From contig JBAZFF010000002.1 in assembly GCA_041653495.1 (NCBI GenBank), positions 1-50,280 on the forward strand: a stretch of DNA of 50,280 bases, given 5' to 3'. Below, piece after piece: positions 24,355-32,260 of the stretch (positions are counted from its first letter, which is position 1; the number at the start of each line of letters is the position of its first letter). The DNA is from JBAZFF01 sp041653495 (GTDB lineage Bacteria; Patescibacteriota; Minisyncoccia; Minisyncoccales; RBG-13-42-11). The notes beneath the pieces were generated by a model. The model had not been told where the DNA came from. It did no database searches and saw only the letters and a list, made by a program, of their open reading frames with translations. A program made the position numbers and the translations under genes.

Positions 24355-25485
24355 ATGGAAAGCTACTTGCAACCCTTTTTGGGCTTAAAGAAGAAATTCC
24401 AGAGAAATAAGAAGAAGATAAGAGGGTCCCTAAAAGATCCCTTTATTTGTTTAGGGGCCGTTTCCGCAGTTTTGCTTGTTTTTGTGTCCCTAGCCTCGGG
24501 TCCGCTATCAGATTCCCTGTACAATAAAGGGGATTTTTCTTTAGCTTCCCTGGCAAATGCAGTAGGAGACGCTACAGAGGAGAGTCCTTTTGCCGGGATT
24601 TTACTTAAGAATTCCTACCCTGACACTCCGGAATACCTGTTTATAGAGGAAAGTAGCCTTAAGGCGTCTGTTTCGCCCGCTTCCTTCTCCCCTCAGATAC
24701 TCGGAGCCCTGATAGAGGGGTACGATTACGACGAGACCCAGCAGATGATCACGGAATATACGGTTGGAGAGGGGGATACCCTGTCTTCCATATCTTCCAA
24801 GTTCGGCATTTCTTTAAACACCCTTTTGTGGGCAAATTCCTTGGACAGCAGGTCTACGATACAGCCGGGCCAGAAGCTGGTCATTTTGCCGGTATCGGGC
24901 ATATTGCACTACGTAAAGGCGGGAGATACGGTTTCGGAGGTTGCCAAGAAATACAAGGGGAAAGCGGACGAAATAATGGCTTTTAACAATATTTCAGCAG
25001 GAGGAAGCATATATGTAGGGGATATATTGATAATTCCAAACGGAACTAAACCCGTTTCTTCTTACGCCTCAGCCCCGGCAAGCACGATTCTGGCAGGAAG
25101 TTATTTTATTTGTCCGGTAGCCGGAGGATGCAAGATGACCCAGGGGCTTCATTTCTATAACGCCGTAGACTTTAGCAACGGGAAATGCGGCGAAGTAATA
25201 TACGCAGCCGCATCAGGAGAGGTCTTGAAAGTGAACTTGACCAATTCCACTTCCAGGTACGCCTTGAACGGATACGGAAACCACATTACAATATTGCATT
25301 CCAACGGAGTTGTGACCTATTACGGGCACGTTTCAGCATCCTTGGTTAGCGCCGGAGATACGGTTTCCCAAGGCCAGGCCATAGCCCTAATGGGAGGAAA
25401 GCCGGGTACGGCGGGAGCAGGCAACTCTACAGGATGCCATTTGCATTTCGGAGTATCGGGAGCTAAGAACACCTTCGCTTACTAG
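24355..25485 (+). CDS. LysM-domain M23 family metallopeptidase (cell-wall hydrolase)
   Basis: The 376-residue protein has a cytoplasmic basic N-terminus, one membrane helix (about residues 29-48), two LysM domains (YTVGEGDTLSSISSKFGIS and YVKAGDTVSEVAKKY) that bind peptidoglycan, and a C-terminal M23 lysostaphin-like domain. The zinc ligands appear intact: HFYNAVD, and HLHFG near the end, with YYGHVS between. It would cut peptidoglycan cross-bridges or act as an amidase activator if some ligands are unused. It is a single-gene unit between its own promoter and the terminator at 25502-25529. Confidence 0.9.
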   Translation: MESYLQPFLGLKKKFQRNKKKIRGSLKDPFICLGAVSAVLLVFVSLASGPLSDSLYNKGDFSLASLANAVGDATEESPFAGILLKNSYPDTPEYLFIEESSLKASVSPASFSPQILGALIEGYDYDETQQMITEYTVGEGDTLSSISSKFGISLNTLLWANSLDSRSTIQPGQKLVILPVSGILHYVKAGDTVSEVAKKYKGKADEIMAFNNISAGGSIYVGDILIIPNGTKPVSSYASAPASTILAGSYFICPVAGGCKMTQGLHFYNAVDFSNGKCGEVIYAAASGEVLKVNLTNSTSRYALNGYGNHITILHSNGVVTYYGHVSASLVSAGDTVSQGQAIALMGGKPGTAGAGNSTGCHLHFGVSGAKNTFAY

Positions 25486-25501
25486 AAGTACTGCAAAGAA
25501 C

Positions 25502-25529
25502 AAAAGCCGCTTATTGGGCGGATTTTTTA
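25502..25529 (+). terminator. Terminator of the LysM/M23 gene
   Basis: AAAA-CCGC pairs with GCGG-TTTT around a 7-nt loop, followed by a T-rich tail, 17 nt after the stop codon. Confidence 0.7.
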
Positions 25530-25584
25530 TTTTAGGACTTAAAAAAGGGAAAGATGTTCTAAGAGTTGTATACTGTTTCTCAGC

Positions 25585-25613
25585 TAAAAAGCCTTCAAGG
25601 CGAAGGCTCTTTT
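25585..25613 (-). terminator. Terminator of the tRNA-rpsO-pnp-dksA unit
   Basis: On the minus strand GCCTTC/GAAGGC with a 5-nt loop is followed by TTTTTAG, just after the dksA-like stop. A T-rich flank on the other strand makes it possibly bidirectional. Confidence 0.8.
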
Positions 25614-25616
25614 ATT

Positions 25617-25997
25617 TTAAGATTGTTTCCTTTCGCACTTCATACAAAATCTTGCGGCAGGGAATACTTTTAAACGGTCTTCTGGAATGTCAGCCTTGCA
25701 GTTCTCGCATTTCCCGTAGGTTCCTTTTTCAATCTTCTCTAAAGCGTTGTTTATGTCCTTAAGCCTATTTTCCAGGCTGTGTTCCACAGGAAGCATGTTT
25801 CCGTATTCCTGGACCTGGTCGGCTCCCTTTTCCAGGGCGTCGCTCCCAGTCTCCCCGGTTCCCAGGTTGGGGAACTTGGTGTCCCAGTCTCCTTCCAGAT
25901 TCTGGTCTTTTTCGGCAAAAGTCTTTAAATTGTTTTCTATTTCCGTCTTTTCGGATTCGAGTTTTGCTTTAAGCTCTCCCTGGAGTTTTTTGTCCAT
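25617..25997 (-). CDS. DksA/TraR family zinc-finger protein
   Basis: The 126-residue protein has a coiled-coil N-terminal half and a C4 zinc finger C97-x2-C100-x17-C118-x2-C121, with YGKCENCKADIPEDRL exactly as in DksA/TraR. The family binds the RNA polymerase secondary channel and adjusts transcription with or without ppGpp. The acidic residues at the coiled-coil tip that E. coli DksA uses (DxxDxA) are not evident, so it may be closer to YteA/TraR-like members. It is the last gene of its unit, 2 nt after the amidase-like gene. Confidence 0.88.
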   Translation of the reverse strand: MDKKLQGELKAKLESEKTEIENNLKTFAEKDQNLEGDWDTKFPNLGTGETGSDALEKGADQVQEYGNMLPVEHSLENRLKDINNALEKIEKGTYGKCENCKADIPEDRLKVFPAARFCMKCERKQS

Positions 25998-25999
25998 GT

Positions 26000-26950
26000 T
26001 TATTGGTTTAATGAATTAATAAATGCTTCTTTATCGAAATTCCAGGTGACCGATCCCGAGAGGGAGATTTCCTGGCGCGTAAAGATGTTTTCGATTGGAA
26101 TCTGGTACTTCTCTATTAAAGATGAAACTAGGAGTTTGAGCTGTTGGAACTGCAATTCGTTCGGAGATTCATTCTCATTATAAATCATAGCTATCCCCAA
26201 AGAATAGAGGTTCATTTCTCTTTTCCTTGTTCCGTCCGGCATTTGGGAATTCCCTGAATGGTAGGCAATGGCTTCGTCCTGGGCCAGTTGGAATATTTCG
26301 CCAGTCCTGGAAATTATATAATGGGGAACCGCCCCGTTCTTTTTAAAAGTAGCCAGGATGCTTTCTACATTATAATAGTCTTCCTCCACGTCGTTATACA
26401 CCGAGAAGATGACAATGGTGTCTATCGTTCTCGGTTCATCCGGAATTTCATACCCCCAATCTGCCGGGTTCTGGACGATAACCAATTCCGGTTCGCTTTC
26501 TGGGATTTCTTCCTGGATGACTTCTTCCTGCTCTACTATTTCGGGCGGTTCCTCGGTCAGTCTTATTCCAAAAAACCAGTAAATGAATCCTGCGGCTAAA
26601 ATCAGGACAAGCACGGCAATCATTCTCACAGCTATTTTCTGGAAAGAAGAAGGCTTCTTAAAATCCTTGGGAGTCAGCGTCTCATTCTTTAATGCTTCTT
26701 TTACTCTCTTTTCCTCCCTTTCTTCTATCTTTTTGTCTTCTTTCGGCCCAGAGCTTAATTTCAAGAGCCTTTCCTTTTCTTTCAGCGCTTCTTTCTCCCT
26801 TGCCCTTGAAAGATCTTTCGCCATTGTCACCACTTCCTCCCTGGACAGGAGTTCCTTTTTTTCTTCCACGGGAGCGGGCGGGGGAGTAGGCCTTTCCGGA
26901 TAAACCTTTGGAACTTCCGGATTTTGATTTATATTTTCGTTTCCCTCCAT
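26000..26950 (-). CDS. Membrane-anchored amidase_2/PGRP-fold protein, zinc ligands missing
   Basis: The 316-residue protein has a Pro-rich start, a charged coiled coil (about 35-100), one membrane helix (IAVRMIAVLVLILAAGFIYWF) and an extracytoplasmic N-acetylmuramoyl-alanine amidase fold. Fold landmarks are HYIISRTGEIFQLAQD, AYHSGNSQMPDG and SLGIAMIYNE. The three expected zinc ligands are absent: the IVIHHT His is Phe (IVIFSV), the GHREI His is replaced (TRQEI), and the DPG Asp region reads TWNFD. It probably binds peptidoglycan without cutting it. It lies 8 nt after pnp. Confidence 0.75.
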   Translation of the reverse strand: MEGNENINQNPEVPKVYPERPTPPPAPVEEKKELLSREEVVTMAKDLSRAREKEALKEKERLLKLSSGPKEDKKIEEREEKRVKEALKNETLTPKDFKKPSSFQKIAVRMIAVLVLILAAGFIYWFFGIRLTEEPPEIVEQEEVIQEEIPESEPELVIVQNPADWGYEIPDEPRTIDTIVIFSVYNDVEEDYYNVESILATFKKNGAVPHYIISRTGEIFQLAQDEAIAYHSGNSQMPDGTRKREMNLYSLGIAMIYNENESPNELQFQQLKLLVSSLIEKYQIPIENIFTRQEISLSGSVTWNFDKEAFINSLNQ

Positions 26951-26958
26951 AATTTAAT

Positions 26959-29094
26959 TTACTCTTTTTTAGCTTCTTTGTGTGACAGATTTATTCTCCC
27001 CTGTTCGTCTATAGAGATGACCTTAACAGGAATTATGTCTCCTATCTTGACTATATCTTCAACTTTATTGACGTGATAGTTTGCCAGCTGGGATATGTGG
27101 ACCAATCCTTCTTGACCCGGGAGTATTTCCACGAAAGCTCCAAAGTCCAAGATCCTCTTTACTTTTCCTTCAAACAATTCACCGACTTTCACCTCCCTTG
27201 TCAGGTTGTTTATCCAATCGGCAGCTCTCTTTCCAGCCGATTCCTTCTCGGCGGTAACGAATATCTTTCCGGAATCCTCGATGTCTATTAAAACGCCGCA
27301 TTCGTCTATAATCTCATTTATCACTTTTCCTCCCGGACCTATCACTTCTCTTATTTTATCAGGATTAATCTGGAGGACGATGATTCTCGGGGCATAAGGG
27401 GAAAGATTCTCTCTGGGTTTCTCAATGGATTTCGCCATCTCGGCCAGAATCTTAATTCTGGCTGTCTTCGCCTCCTCCAGAGCTTTCTTAACCACTTCTT
27501 TTCCTATTCCCTCGATTTTTACGTCCATCTGGACGGCGGTGATTCCGTCTTTTGTCCCGGCAATCTTAAAGTCCATGTCTCCGTGGTGGTCTTCCGGTCC
27601 CTGGATGTCCGTCACGGTCTTCCAGGCGCCTTTGTAATCAGACATTAACCCCATGGCAATACCTGCCACAGGCTTTTTAATAGGGACTCCGGCATCCATT
27701 AAAGCCAAAACGGAGCTTGATATTGAAGCCTGGGACGTTGATCCGTTGGAAGACAATATTTCAGTTACTATCCTTATTGTGTAAGGAAAATCCTCCGCAT
27801 TGGGTATCATGGGGAATATGGCTTTTTCTGCCAGCATTCCGTGGCCTATTTCTCTCCTTCCGGGCCCTCTTAAGGGTTTAACTTCGCCAGAACAGTAGGG
27901 AGGGAAGTTGTAATGATGCATAAACCTCTTTTTCCCTCTTATTTCCATGCCTTCCATGAGCTTTACGTCTCCCGGGGCTCCTAAAGTCAAAATGGACAAA
28001 GCTTTTGTCTGGCCTCTCATAAACAGGCCCGATCCGTGGGTTCTGGGGAGTATCCCAACTTGAGTTTCTAGGCTCCTCAATTCGTCAATCTTCCTTCCGT
28101 CCACTCTCCTTTCTTTTTCCAGGATGTTCTTGTGTACCAAATCATTCAGTTCCTTTTCAAAGAATTCTTCCACGCAAGACGAGATGTCCTTGTCCGGATA
28201 CTTTTCTTGCAGATGCTTTACCAGTTCTTTCTTTAGGTCATTGACTCCTGTCATTCTGTCTTTGTCTTCCTTGAAAAGGGCTGTTTCCAGCTTGTTCCCG
28301 AGGAAGTCTTTTATGGCGCTTTCCAATTCCGCGTCAGGTTCTTTCGCCGCAAACTCCATTTTTTCTTTTCCGACTTTCTTTGCTATGTCTTTTTGAAAAT
28401 TCAGTATCTTTTCTAGATGGGGCTTTGTCATCTCAACAGCTTCTGCAAATACCGTTTCTTCAACCTCCATCCCTTCTGCCTCCATCATGTTTATCAAAAT
28501 ATTATCCTTTGCTTCGTTTCCTAGGAACTTTGCGAATTCTGATTCCAAGCCGGCTACGGTCAGCTCAAAATTCATTTCGGTTCTCTGGGGGTAGGTGGGG
28601 TTTACCACAAATTCATTGTCTTTGTTCCTTCCCAGCCTCAAAGCAGCCACAGGTCCTTTCCAAGGAATATCTGATATTGCCAAAGCCAGGGAAGCGGCGA
28701 TTAATCCTATTACATCCGGATCGTTTTCTTCGTCCCAAGACAGGCAGGTTACGATTACCTGGACTTCGTTCTTGTATCCTTCCGGGAAGCAAGGCCTTAT
28801 CGCCCTGTCTATGAACCTAGCCGTTAATATCGCTTCGTCCGAAGGCTTGGTTTCCCTTCTTAAGAATCTGGAACCCAATATTTTTCCTGCAGCGTAGAAT
28901 TTTTCTTCGTACTCTACGGTCAAAGGAAAGAAATCAACTCCGTCCCTTCCTGTCTTTGCGGCTGTCACGTTGGCCATAACCGTCGTATCGCCGTACTGAA
29001 CTAAAACGCTGCCGGAAGCTTGTTCCGCCAGGTCGTTTATTTCTACCTTGAGCTCTTTTCCTCCGATGTCTGTTTTGAATATTTCTTTTTTCAT
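26959..29094 (-). CDS. pnp: Polynucleotide phosphorylase
   Basis: The 711-residue protein has two RNase PH domains separated by a helical domain, then a KH domain (VIGPGGKVINEIIDECG) and an S1 domain (GELFEGKVKRILDFGAFVEI). The second core carries the active-site region with GPGRREIGHGMLAE and MGLMSDYKG. It degrades RNA 3'-5' with phosphate and can add tails. The length is normal. It overlaps the NYN gene by 4 nt and shares an operon with rpsO, the usual partner. Confidence 0.97.
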   Translation of the reverse strand: MKKEIFKTDIGGKELKVEINDLAEQASGSVLVQYGDTTVMANVTAAKTGRDGVDFFPLTVEYEEKFYAAGKILGSRFLRRETKPSDEAILTARFIDRAIRPCFPEGYKNEVQVIVTCLSWDEENDPDVIGLIAASLALAISDIPWKGPVAALRLGRNKDNEFVVNPTYPQRTEMNFELTVAGLESEFAKFLGNEAKDNILINMMEAEGMEVEETVFAEAVEMTKPHLEKILNFQKDIAKKVGKEKMEFAAKEPDAELESAIKDFLGNKLETALFKEDKDRMTGVNDLKKELVKHLQEKYPDKDISSCVEEFFEKELNDLVHKNILEKERRVDGRKIDELRSLETQVGILPRTHGSGLFMRGQTKALSILTLGAPGDVKLMEGMEIRGKKRFMHHYNFPPYCSGEVKPLRGPGRREIGHGMLAEKAIFPMIPNAEDFPYTIRIVTEILSSNGSTSQASISSSVLALMDAGVPIKKPVAGIAMGLMSDYKGAWKTVTDIQGPEDHHGDMDFKIAGTKDGITAVQMDVKIEGIGKEVVKKALEEAKTARIKILAEMAKSIEKPRENLSPYAPRIIVLQINPDKIREVIGPGGKVINEIIDECGVLIDIEDSGKIFVTAEKESAGKRAADWINNLTREVKVGELFEGKVKRILDFGAFVEILPGQEGLVHISQLANYHVNKVEDIVKIGDIIPVKVISIDEQGRINLSHKEAKKE

Positions 29095-29594
29095 CTTTTT
29101 AGTAAGTATTTAACCGGATGTTCGCATAAGTCTATGAATTCATCCGCGACTTCTTTTAATTTTGCGGAAGAAGATTTCCCGAAAGCAATCACTTCCACTC
29201 TTTTTCCCTGGTTCTGCAGATATTCCACCAACTGGATGAAATCCCCGTCTCCGGACCCCAGTACCACCACGTCCACGCTGGGAGATATGCGGATCGCATC
29301 TACGGTCAGCCCCACATCCCAGTCTGCCTTTTTCATCCCGCCGAAGAATTCCTGCAAATCCCTGACCCTAGTTTCAATCCCTAATTTTATCAGAGCGTCA
29401 AAAAAAGCTCTTTCTTCCCCGGTTTTAGTCTTTACCACGTATCCGAAAGCCCGAATCAAGGTTCTTCCTGCCACGGCAGACTTTAAAATGGATCCGAAAT
29501 TTACTCTGGCCTGGTAAAGATTCTTAGCAGAATGATAGAGATTTTGTACGTCTAAGAAGACGGCCACTCTTTGGCCCAAATGTTTTACTTCCAT
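29091..29594 (-). CDS. NYN (LabA/PIN-like) domain protein, probable RNase
   Basis: The 167-residue protein matches the NYN/PIN-like nuclease fold: AVFLDVQNLYHSAKN with the first Asp, ADWDVGLTVDAIR, and VVLGSGDGDFIQLV with the acidic metal ligands. The length and domain are those of single-domain LabA-like proteins. Its place between rpsO and pnp (1-nt gap and ATGA overlap) suggests a role in RNA turnover alongside PNPase; this is inference from context. Confidence 0.85.
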   Translation of the reverse strand: MEVKHLGQRVAVFLDVQNLYHSAKNLYQARVNFGSILKSAVAGRTLIRAFGYVVKTKTGEERAFFDALIKLGIETRVRDLQEFFGGMKKADWDVGLTVDAIRISPSVDVVVLGSGDGDFIQLVEYLQNQGKRVEVIAFGKSSSAKLKEVADEFIDLCEHPVKYLLKR

Positions 29595-29595
29595 A

Positions 29596-29862
29596 TTACT
29601 TCTTTAGCCCTACTTTTTTGATAAGGCTGTTGTATCTTCTGGTGTCGTCTTTCTTCAAGAAGTTCAAAAGACTCTTTCTTTTGGAAACCATCTTCAACAG
29701 CCCTCTTTTTGAATGGACGTCTTTCGGATTCTTTTTAAGATGGGAAAGCAGTTTCTTTATTTCGTCCGACAATAAGGCAACCTGAACTTCAGGGGATCCC
29801 GTGTCAGATTCATGAAGTTTGTATTTTCCTATCAACTTTGATTTTTCTTCTGTGTTTAACAT
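29596..29862 (-). CDS. rpsO: 30S ribosomal protein S15
   Basis: The 88-residue protein has the S15 signature HESDTGSPEVQVALL, HLKKNPKDVHSKRGLL and the C-terminal RYNSLIKKVGLKK. It binds the 16S rRNA central domain early in assembly. The length is normal. It begins 16 nt after the 3' end of tRNA-Lys, so processing of that tRNA would define the 5' end of the rpsO mRNA. No SD is seen. Confidence 0.97.
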   Translation of the reverse strand: MLNTEEKSKLIGKYKLHESDTGSPEVQVALLSDEIKKLLSHLKKNPKDVHSKRGLLKMVSKRKSLLNFLKKDDTRRYNSLIKKVGLKK

Positions 29863-29878
29863 AATATTTTTTTCTTTG

Positions 29879-29950
29879 TGCCCCCAGCAGGACTTGAACC
29901 TGCAACCTTATCCTTAAGGGGGATCTGCTCTGCCATTGAGCTATAGGGGC
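29879..29950 (-). tRNA. tRNA-Lys (CTT anticodon), with C at position 33
   Basis: The 72-nt cloverleaf has acceptor GCCCCTA/TGGGGGC, D stem GCTC/GAGC, T stem GCAGG/CCTGC with TTCAAGT loop, and discriminator A. The anticodon stem is GATCC/GGATA (outer G-A mismatch) and the loop CCCTTAA, which puts CTT at 34-36. Alignment with bacterial tRNA-Lys is good in the anticodon and variable regions. Position 33 is C instead of the nearly universal U. CCA is not encoded. Confidence 0.85.
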
Positions 29951-29986
29951 CCCTAATAAGTTTATTACTGTTCCGTCCTTTCCCGG

Positions 29987-30058
29987 TGCCCCTGGAAGGA
30001 GTCGAACCCTCACCCCTGGTTCCGAAGACCAGTACTCTATCCATTGAGCTACAGGGGC
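29987..30058 (-). tRNA. tRNA-Arg (TCG anticodon)
   Basis: The 72-nt cloverleaf has acceptor GCCCCTG/CAGGGGC, D arm GCTC-AATGGATA-GAGT with the A20 expected for Arg, anticodon stem CTGGT/ACCAG with loop CTTCGGA, T stem GAGGG/CCTTC, and discriminator A followed by CCG rather than CCA. It would read CGA and other CGN codons, which are frequent in the accessory island. It heads the minus-strand tRNA-rpsO-pnp unit. Confidence 0.93.
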
Positions 30059-30072
30059 TCGAACATTTATAG

Positions 30073-30100
30073 AGTATATCACGTTAATTGAAAAAAACAA
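30073..30100 (-). promoter_or_regulatory. tRNA-Arg/tRNA-Lys/rpsO operon promoter
   Basis: On the minus strand TTGTTT (30100-30095), 16 bp, TATACT (30078-30073), 14 nt before the mature 5' end of tRNA-Arg. It overlaps the divergent pcnB promoter. Confidence 0.6.
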
Positions 30101-30116
30101 GTTTTCAAGATAAGAT
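30088..30116 (+). promoter_or_regulatory. pcnB promoter, predicted leaderless
   Basis: TTGAAA (30088-30093), 17 bp, TAAGAT (30111-30116), then 6 nt to the ATG at 30123, the same spacing as at pbp and clpP. Confidence 0.65.
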
Positions 30117-30122
30117 TAGGGA

Positions 30123-31577
30123 ATGACCATCCCAAAAGAGGTAAAACTGGTGATAGAAACTCTTGAAAAGAAGAAGTTTGAAGCTTTTGTCGTCGGAGGC
30201 TGCGTCAGGGATATTTTGAGAGGAGAGGAGCCTAAAGACTGGGACGTGGCTACTTCCGCCAATCCGCAGGAAATCAAAAAAATATTCCCGGAGAGCTTTT
30301 ATGAGAATAAGTTTTTGACCGTTACGGTTTTGACCAAAAGTAGAAAAGAATCTTTGAAAGAGATAGAGGTGACAACCTACAGGCAGGAAGCGAAATATAC
30401 CGATAAGAGGCACCCGGATGAAGTAAGGGCGGCCAAGAATCTCAGAGAGGATCTAGCCAGAAGGGACTTTACCATAAATGCAATAGCCTTAAATTCCAAA
30501 AAGGAAATTGTAGATCCTTTTTCCGGCCAGGAAGATTTAAAGAAAAAAATAATAAGAGCGGTGGGAAACCCCAAGGAAAGATTTGCCGAAGATGCCTTGA
30601 GGATGATGAGGGCGGTAAGATTCGTATCCGTTTTGGGCAAGGGTTGGAGTATAGAAGAGGAAACCGCAAAAGCAATAAAAGCTAATGCAGCTTCTTTAAA
30701 AGAGATATCCAAGGAAAGGATAAGGGATGAGTTCTTGAAAATGATAATGTCAGAAAGAGCGGCGGAAGGGGTGGAAATGCTGAGAGAGCTGGGTCTTTTA
30801 AAGAATATAATCCCCGAGCTTGAAGAAGGATACAGAGTAGGGCAGAACAAACATCATATATATGAATGCTATGAGCACAGCCTAAAGTCTTTAGAATATG
30901 CAGCAAAGCAAGGCTTTAACATGTATGTCAGAGTTGCCGCTTTACTGCATGATATAGGAAAGCCCAGGTCAAAAAGAGGAGAAGGGAAAGATTCCACTTT
31001 CTACGGCCATGAGATAATCGGAGCTAGGATGGCTTCAGGAATATTGGACAGATTGAAATTTTCAAAGAAGGATGCGGAGAAAATAGTCCTTCTGGTGAGA
31101 TATCACCTCTTTTATTATAATGTCGGAGAAGTGACCGAGAGTTCCGTCAGAAGATTGGTGAAACAGGTGGGGCCGGAGAACATGGATGAATTATTGCAGG
31201 TGAGGATGTCAGACAGAATCGGATCCGGAGTTCCGAAAGCTGAACCTTATAAGTTAAGGCATTTTAGATATCTAATAGACAAAGTGTCTCAGGATCCTAT
31301 TTCAGCCAAGATGCTCAAGGTTTCCGGGAATGACGTGATAAAGGATTTGAAAATTGAGCCCGGCAGGAAAATAGGGCAGATTTTAGAGATATTATTGGAC
31401 GAGGTTTTGTCAGAACCTAAAAAAAATAATAAGATATATCTATATAAGGAAATTTTAAAATTGGGGAAGCTTTCCGAGTCAGAGCTTGCAAAATTAGCCC
31501 AAAGGGCTAAAAAACAGAAGGAAGGGTTAGAGATGAAAAAGGACGAGATGACTAAGAAGAAATACTGGGTGGTGTAG
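30123..31577 (+). CDS. cca: CCA tRNA nucleotidyltransferase / poly(A) polymerase family, with HD domain
   Basis: The 484-residue class II nucleotidyltransferase has VVGGCVRDILRGEEPKDWDVAT, with GG, the RD motif and the two catalytic Asp (DWD). RRDFTINAIA and RFAEDALRMMRAVRF follow. An HD domain comes next (HSLKSLEY...LLHDIGKP). It adds or repairs the 3' CCA of tRNAs. All four tRNAs in this window lack an encoded CCA, so this activity should be essential. A poly(A) polymerase role cannot be excluded from sequence alone. The stop codon is 1 nt before tRNA-Pro. Confidence 0.9.
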   Translation: MTIPKEVKLVIETLEKKKFEAFVVGGCVRDILRGEEPKDWDVATSANPQEIKKIFPESFYENKFLTVTVLTKSRKESLKEIEVTTYRQEAKYTDKRHPDEVRAAKNLREDLARRDFTINAIALNSKKEIVDPFSGQEDLKKKIIRAVGNPKERFAEDALRMMRAVRFVSVLGKGWSIEEETAKAIKANAASLKEISKERIRDEFLKMIMSERAAEGVEMLRELGLLKNIIPELEEGYRVGQNKHHIYECYEHSLKSLEYAAKQGFNMYVRVAALLHDIGKPRSKRGEGKDSTFYGHEIIGARMASGILDRLKFSKKDAEKIVLLVRYHLFYYNVGEVTESSVRRLVKQVGPENMDELLQVRMSDRIGSGVPKAEPYKLRHFRYLIDKVSQDPISAKMLKVSGNDVIKDLKIEPGRKIGQILEILLDEVLSEPKKNNKIYLYKEILKLGKLSESELAKLAQRAKKQKEGLEMKKDEMTKKKYWVV

Positions 31578-31578
31578 G

Positions 31579-31649
31579 CGGGGTGTAGTGCAGTGGTAGC
31601 ACGAGTCCTTCGGGAGGATTTAGCCCGAGTTCGAATCTCGGCACCCCGA
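31579..31649 (+). tRNA. tRNA-Pro (CGG anticodon)
   Basis: The 71-nt cloverleaf has acceptor CGGGGTG/CACCCCG with the C1-G72 pair typical of bacterial tRNA-Pro, D stem GTGC/GCAC, anticodon stem AGTCC/GGATT with loop TTCGGGA, T stem CCGAG/CTCGG, and discriminator A without CCA. It starts 1 nt after the cca stop codon and is therefore co-transcribed with it. Confidence 0.94.
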
Positions 31650-31659
31650 CAGAAAGATT

Positions 31660-32112
31660 ATGGCCATTAAAAACACAATAAGATCGTTTAGAGCAGGAGA
31701 GTTCAGAATAAATAAAAACCTCTATTTGGTTTCCGCCGCATTAACCATATTGACTATGGTGATGCTGGCCACTGAATTCTTCAGCAGGTGTGCCTTTCCT
31801 TCAACCAGGATACCCCTTTTTTATTTGGGATTGTTAATTATCTATTCTTTGCACAAGGAACTGATCAGGTGGCTGGGAGAAGAGAAGGTAGAAAGGCAGG
31901 GAGAACTTTTCGTATATGCCTGGATTATGTTCACGACCTTTCTCTATGTCGTCAGCTTTGCCAGCAAGCAGTATTTTACCGATCAGGCGCAGGGAGGATG
32001 CGACTCTGCCATCGTGTCTTCTTGCACTATAACCTTGGAAATTTTGGTCATTTACCTGATAACCAGGGCCTCAAAATACGTGAAAGTGGCCAGAATATCA
32101 AGGAAAAAATAA
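31660..32112 (+). CDS. Small integral membrane protein, unknown function
   Basis: The 150-residue protein has a short basic N-terminus and about four membrane helices (residues about 22-42, 52-66, 83-101 and 123-137). Cysteines flank the loops (SRCAFP; GGCDSAIVSSC), the latter pair probably outside. It lies 10 nt after tRNA-Pro and its TAA is directly followed by tRNA-Ala, so it is embedded in a tRNA transcript. I do not recognise the family. Confidence 0.75.
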   Translation: MAIKNTIRSFRAGEFRINKNLYLVSAALTILTMVMLATEFFSRCAFPSTRIPLFYLGLLIIYSLHKELIRWLGEEKVERQGELFVYAWIMFTTFLYVVSFASKQYFTDQAQGGCDSAIVSSCTITLEILVIYLITRASKYVKVARISRKK

Positions 32113-32183
32113 GGGCCTGTGGTTCAACGGCACAACACTACATTCGCATTGTAGTAATGGCGGTTCGATTCCGCCCAGGTCCA
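32113..32183 (+). tRNA. tRNA-Ala (CGC anticodon)
   Basis: The 71-nt cloverleaf has acceptor GGGCCTG/CAGGTCC with the G3-U70 wobble pair that marks tRNA-Ala, anticodon stem CTACA/TGTAG with loop TTCGCAT, T stem GGCGG/CCGCC, and discriminator A without CCA. The D stem (GTTC/CAAC) has one mismatch. The mature 5' end is the base right after the upstream stop codon. It borders the accessory island. Confidence 0.92.
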
Positions 32184-32193
32184 CTTACTACTA

Positions 32194-32222
32194 TTGACTT
32201 TTCTCCGTTTTTATTATATAGT
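32194..32222 (+). promoter_or_regulatory. Promoter of the receiver-domain gene
   Basis: TTGACT (32194-32199), 17 bp, TATAGT (32217-32222), starting 11 nt after tRNA-Ala. Confidence 0.65.
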
Positions 32223-32260
32223 TTAGTATTTCAGTACCCATTAGAAAAAGGAGGTAAATC

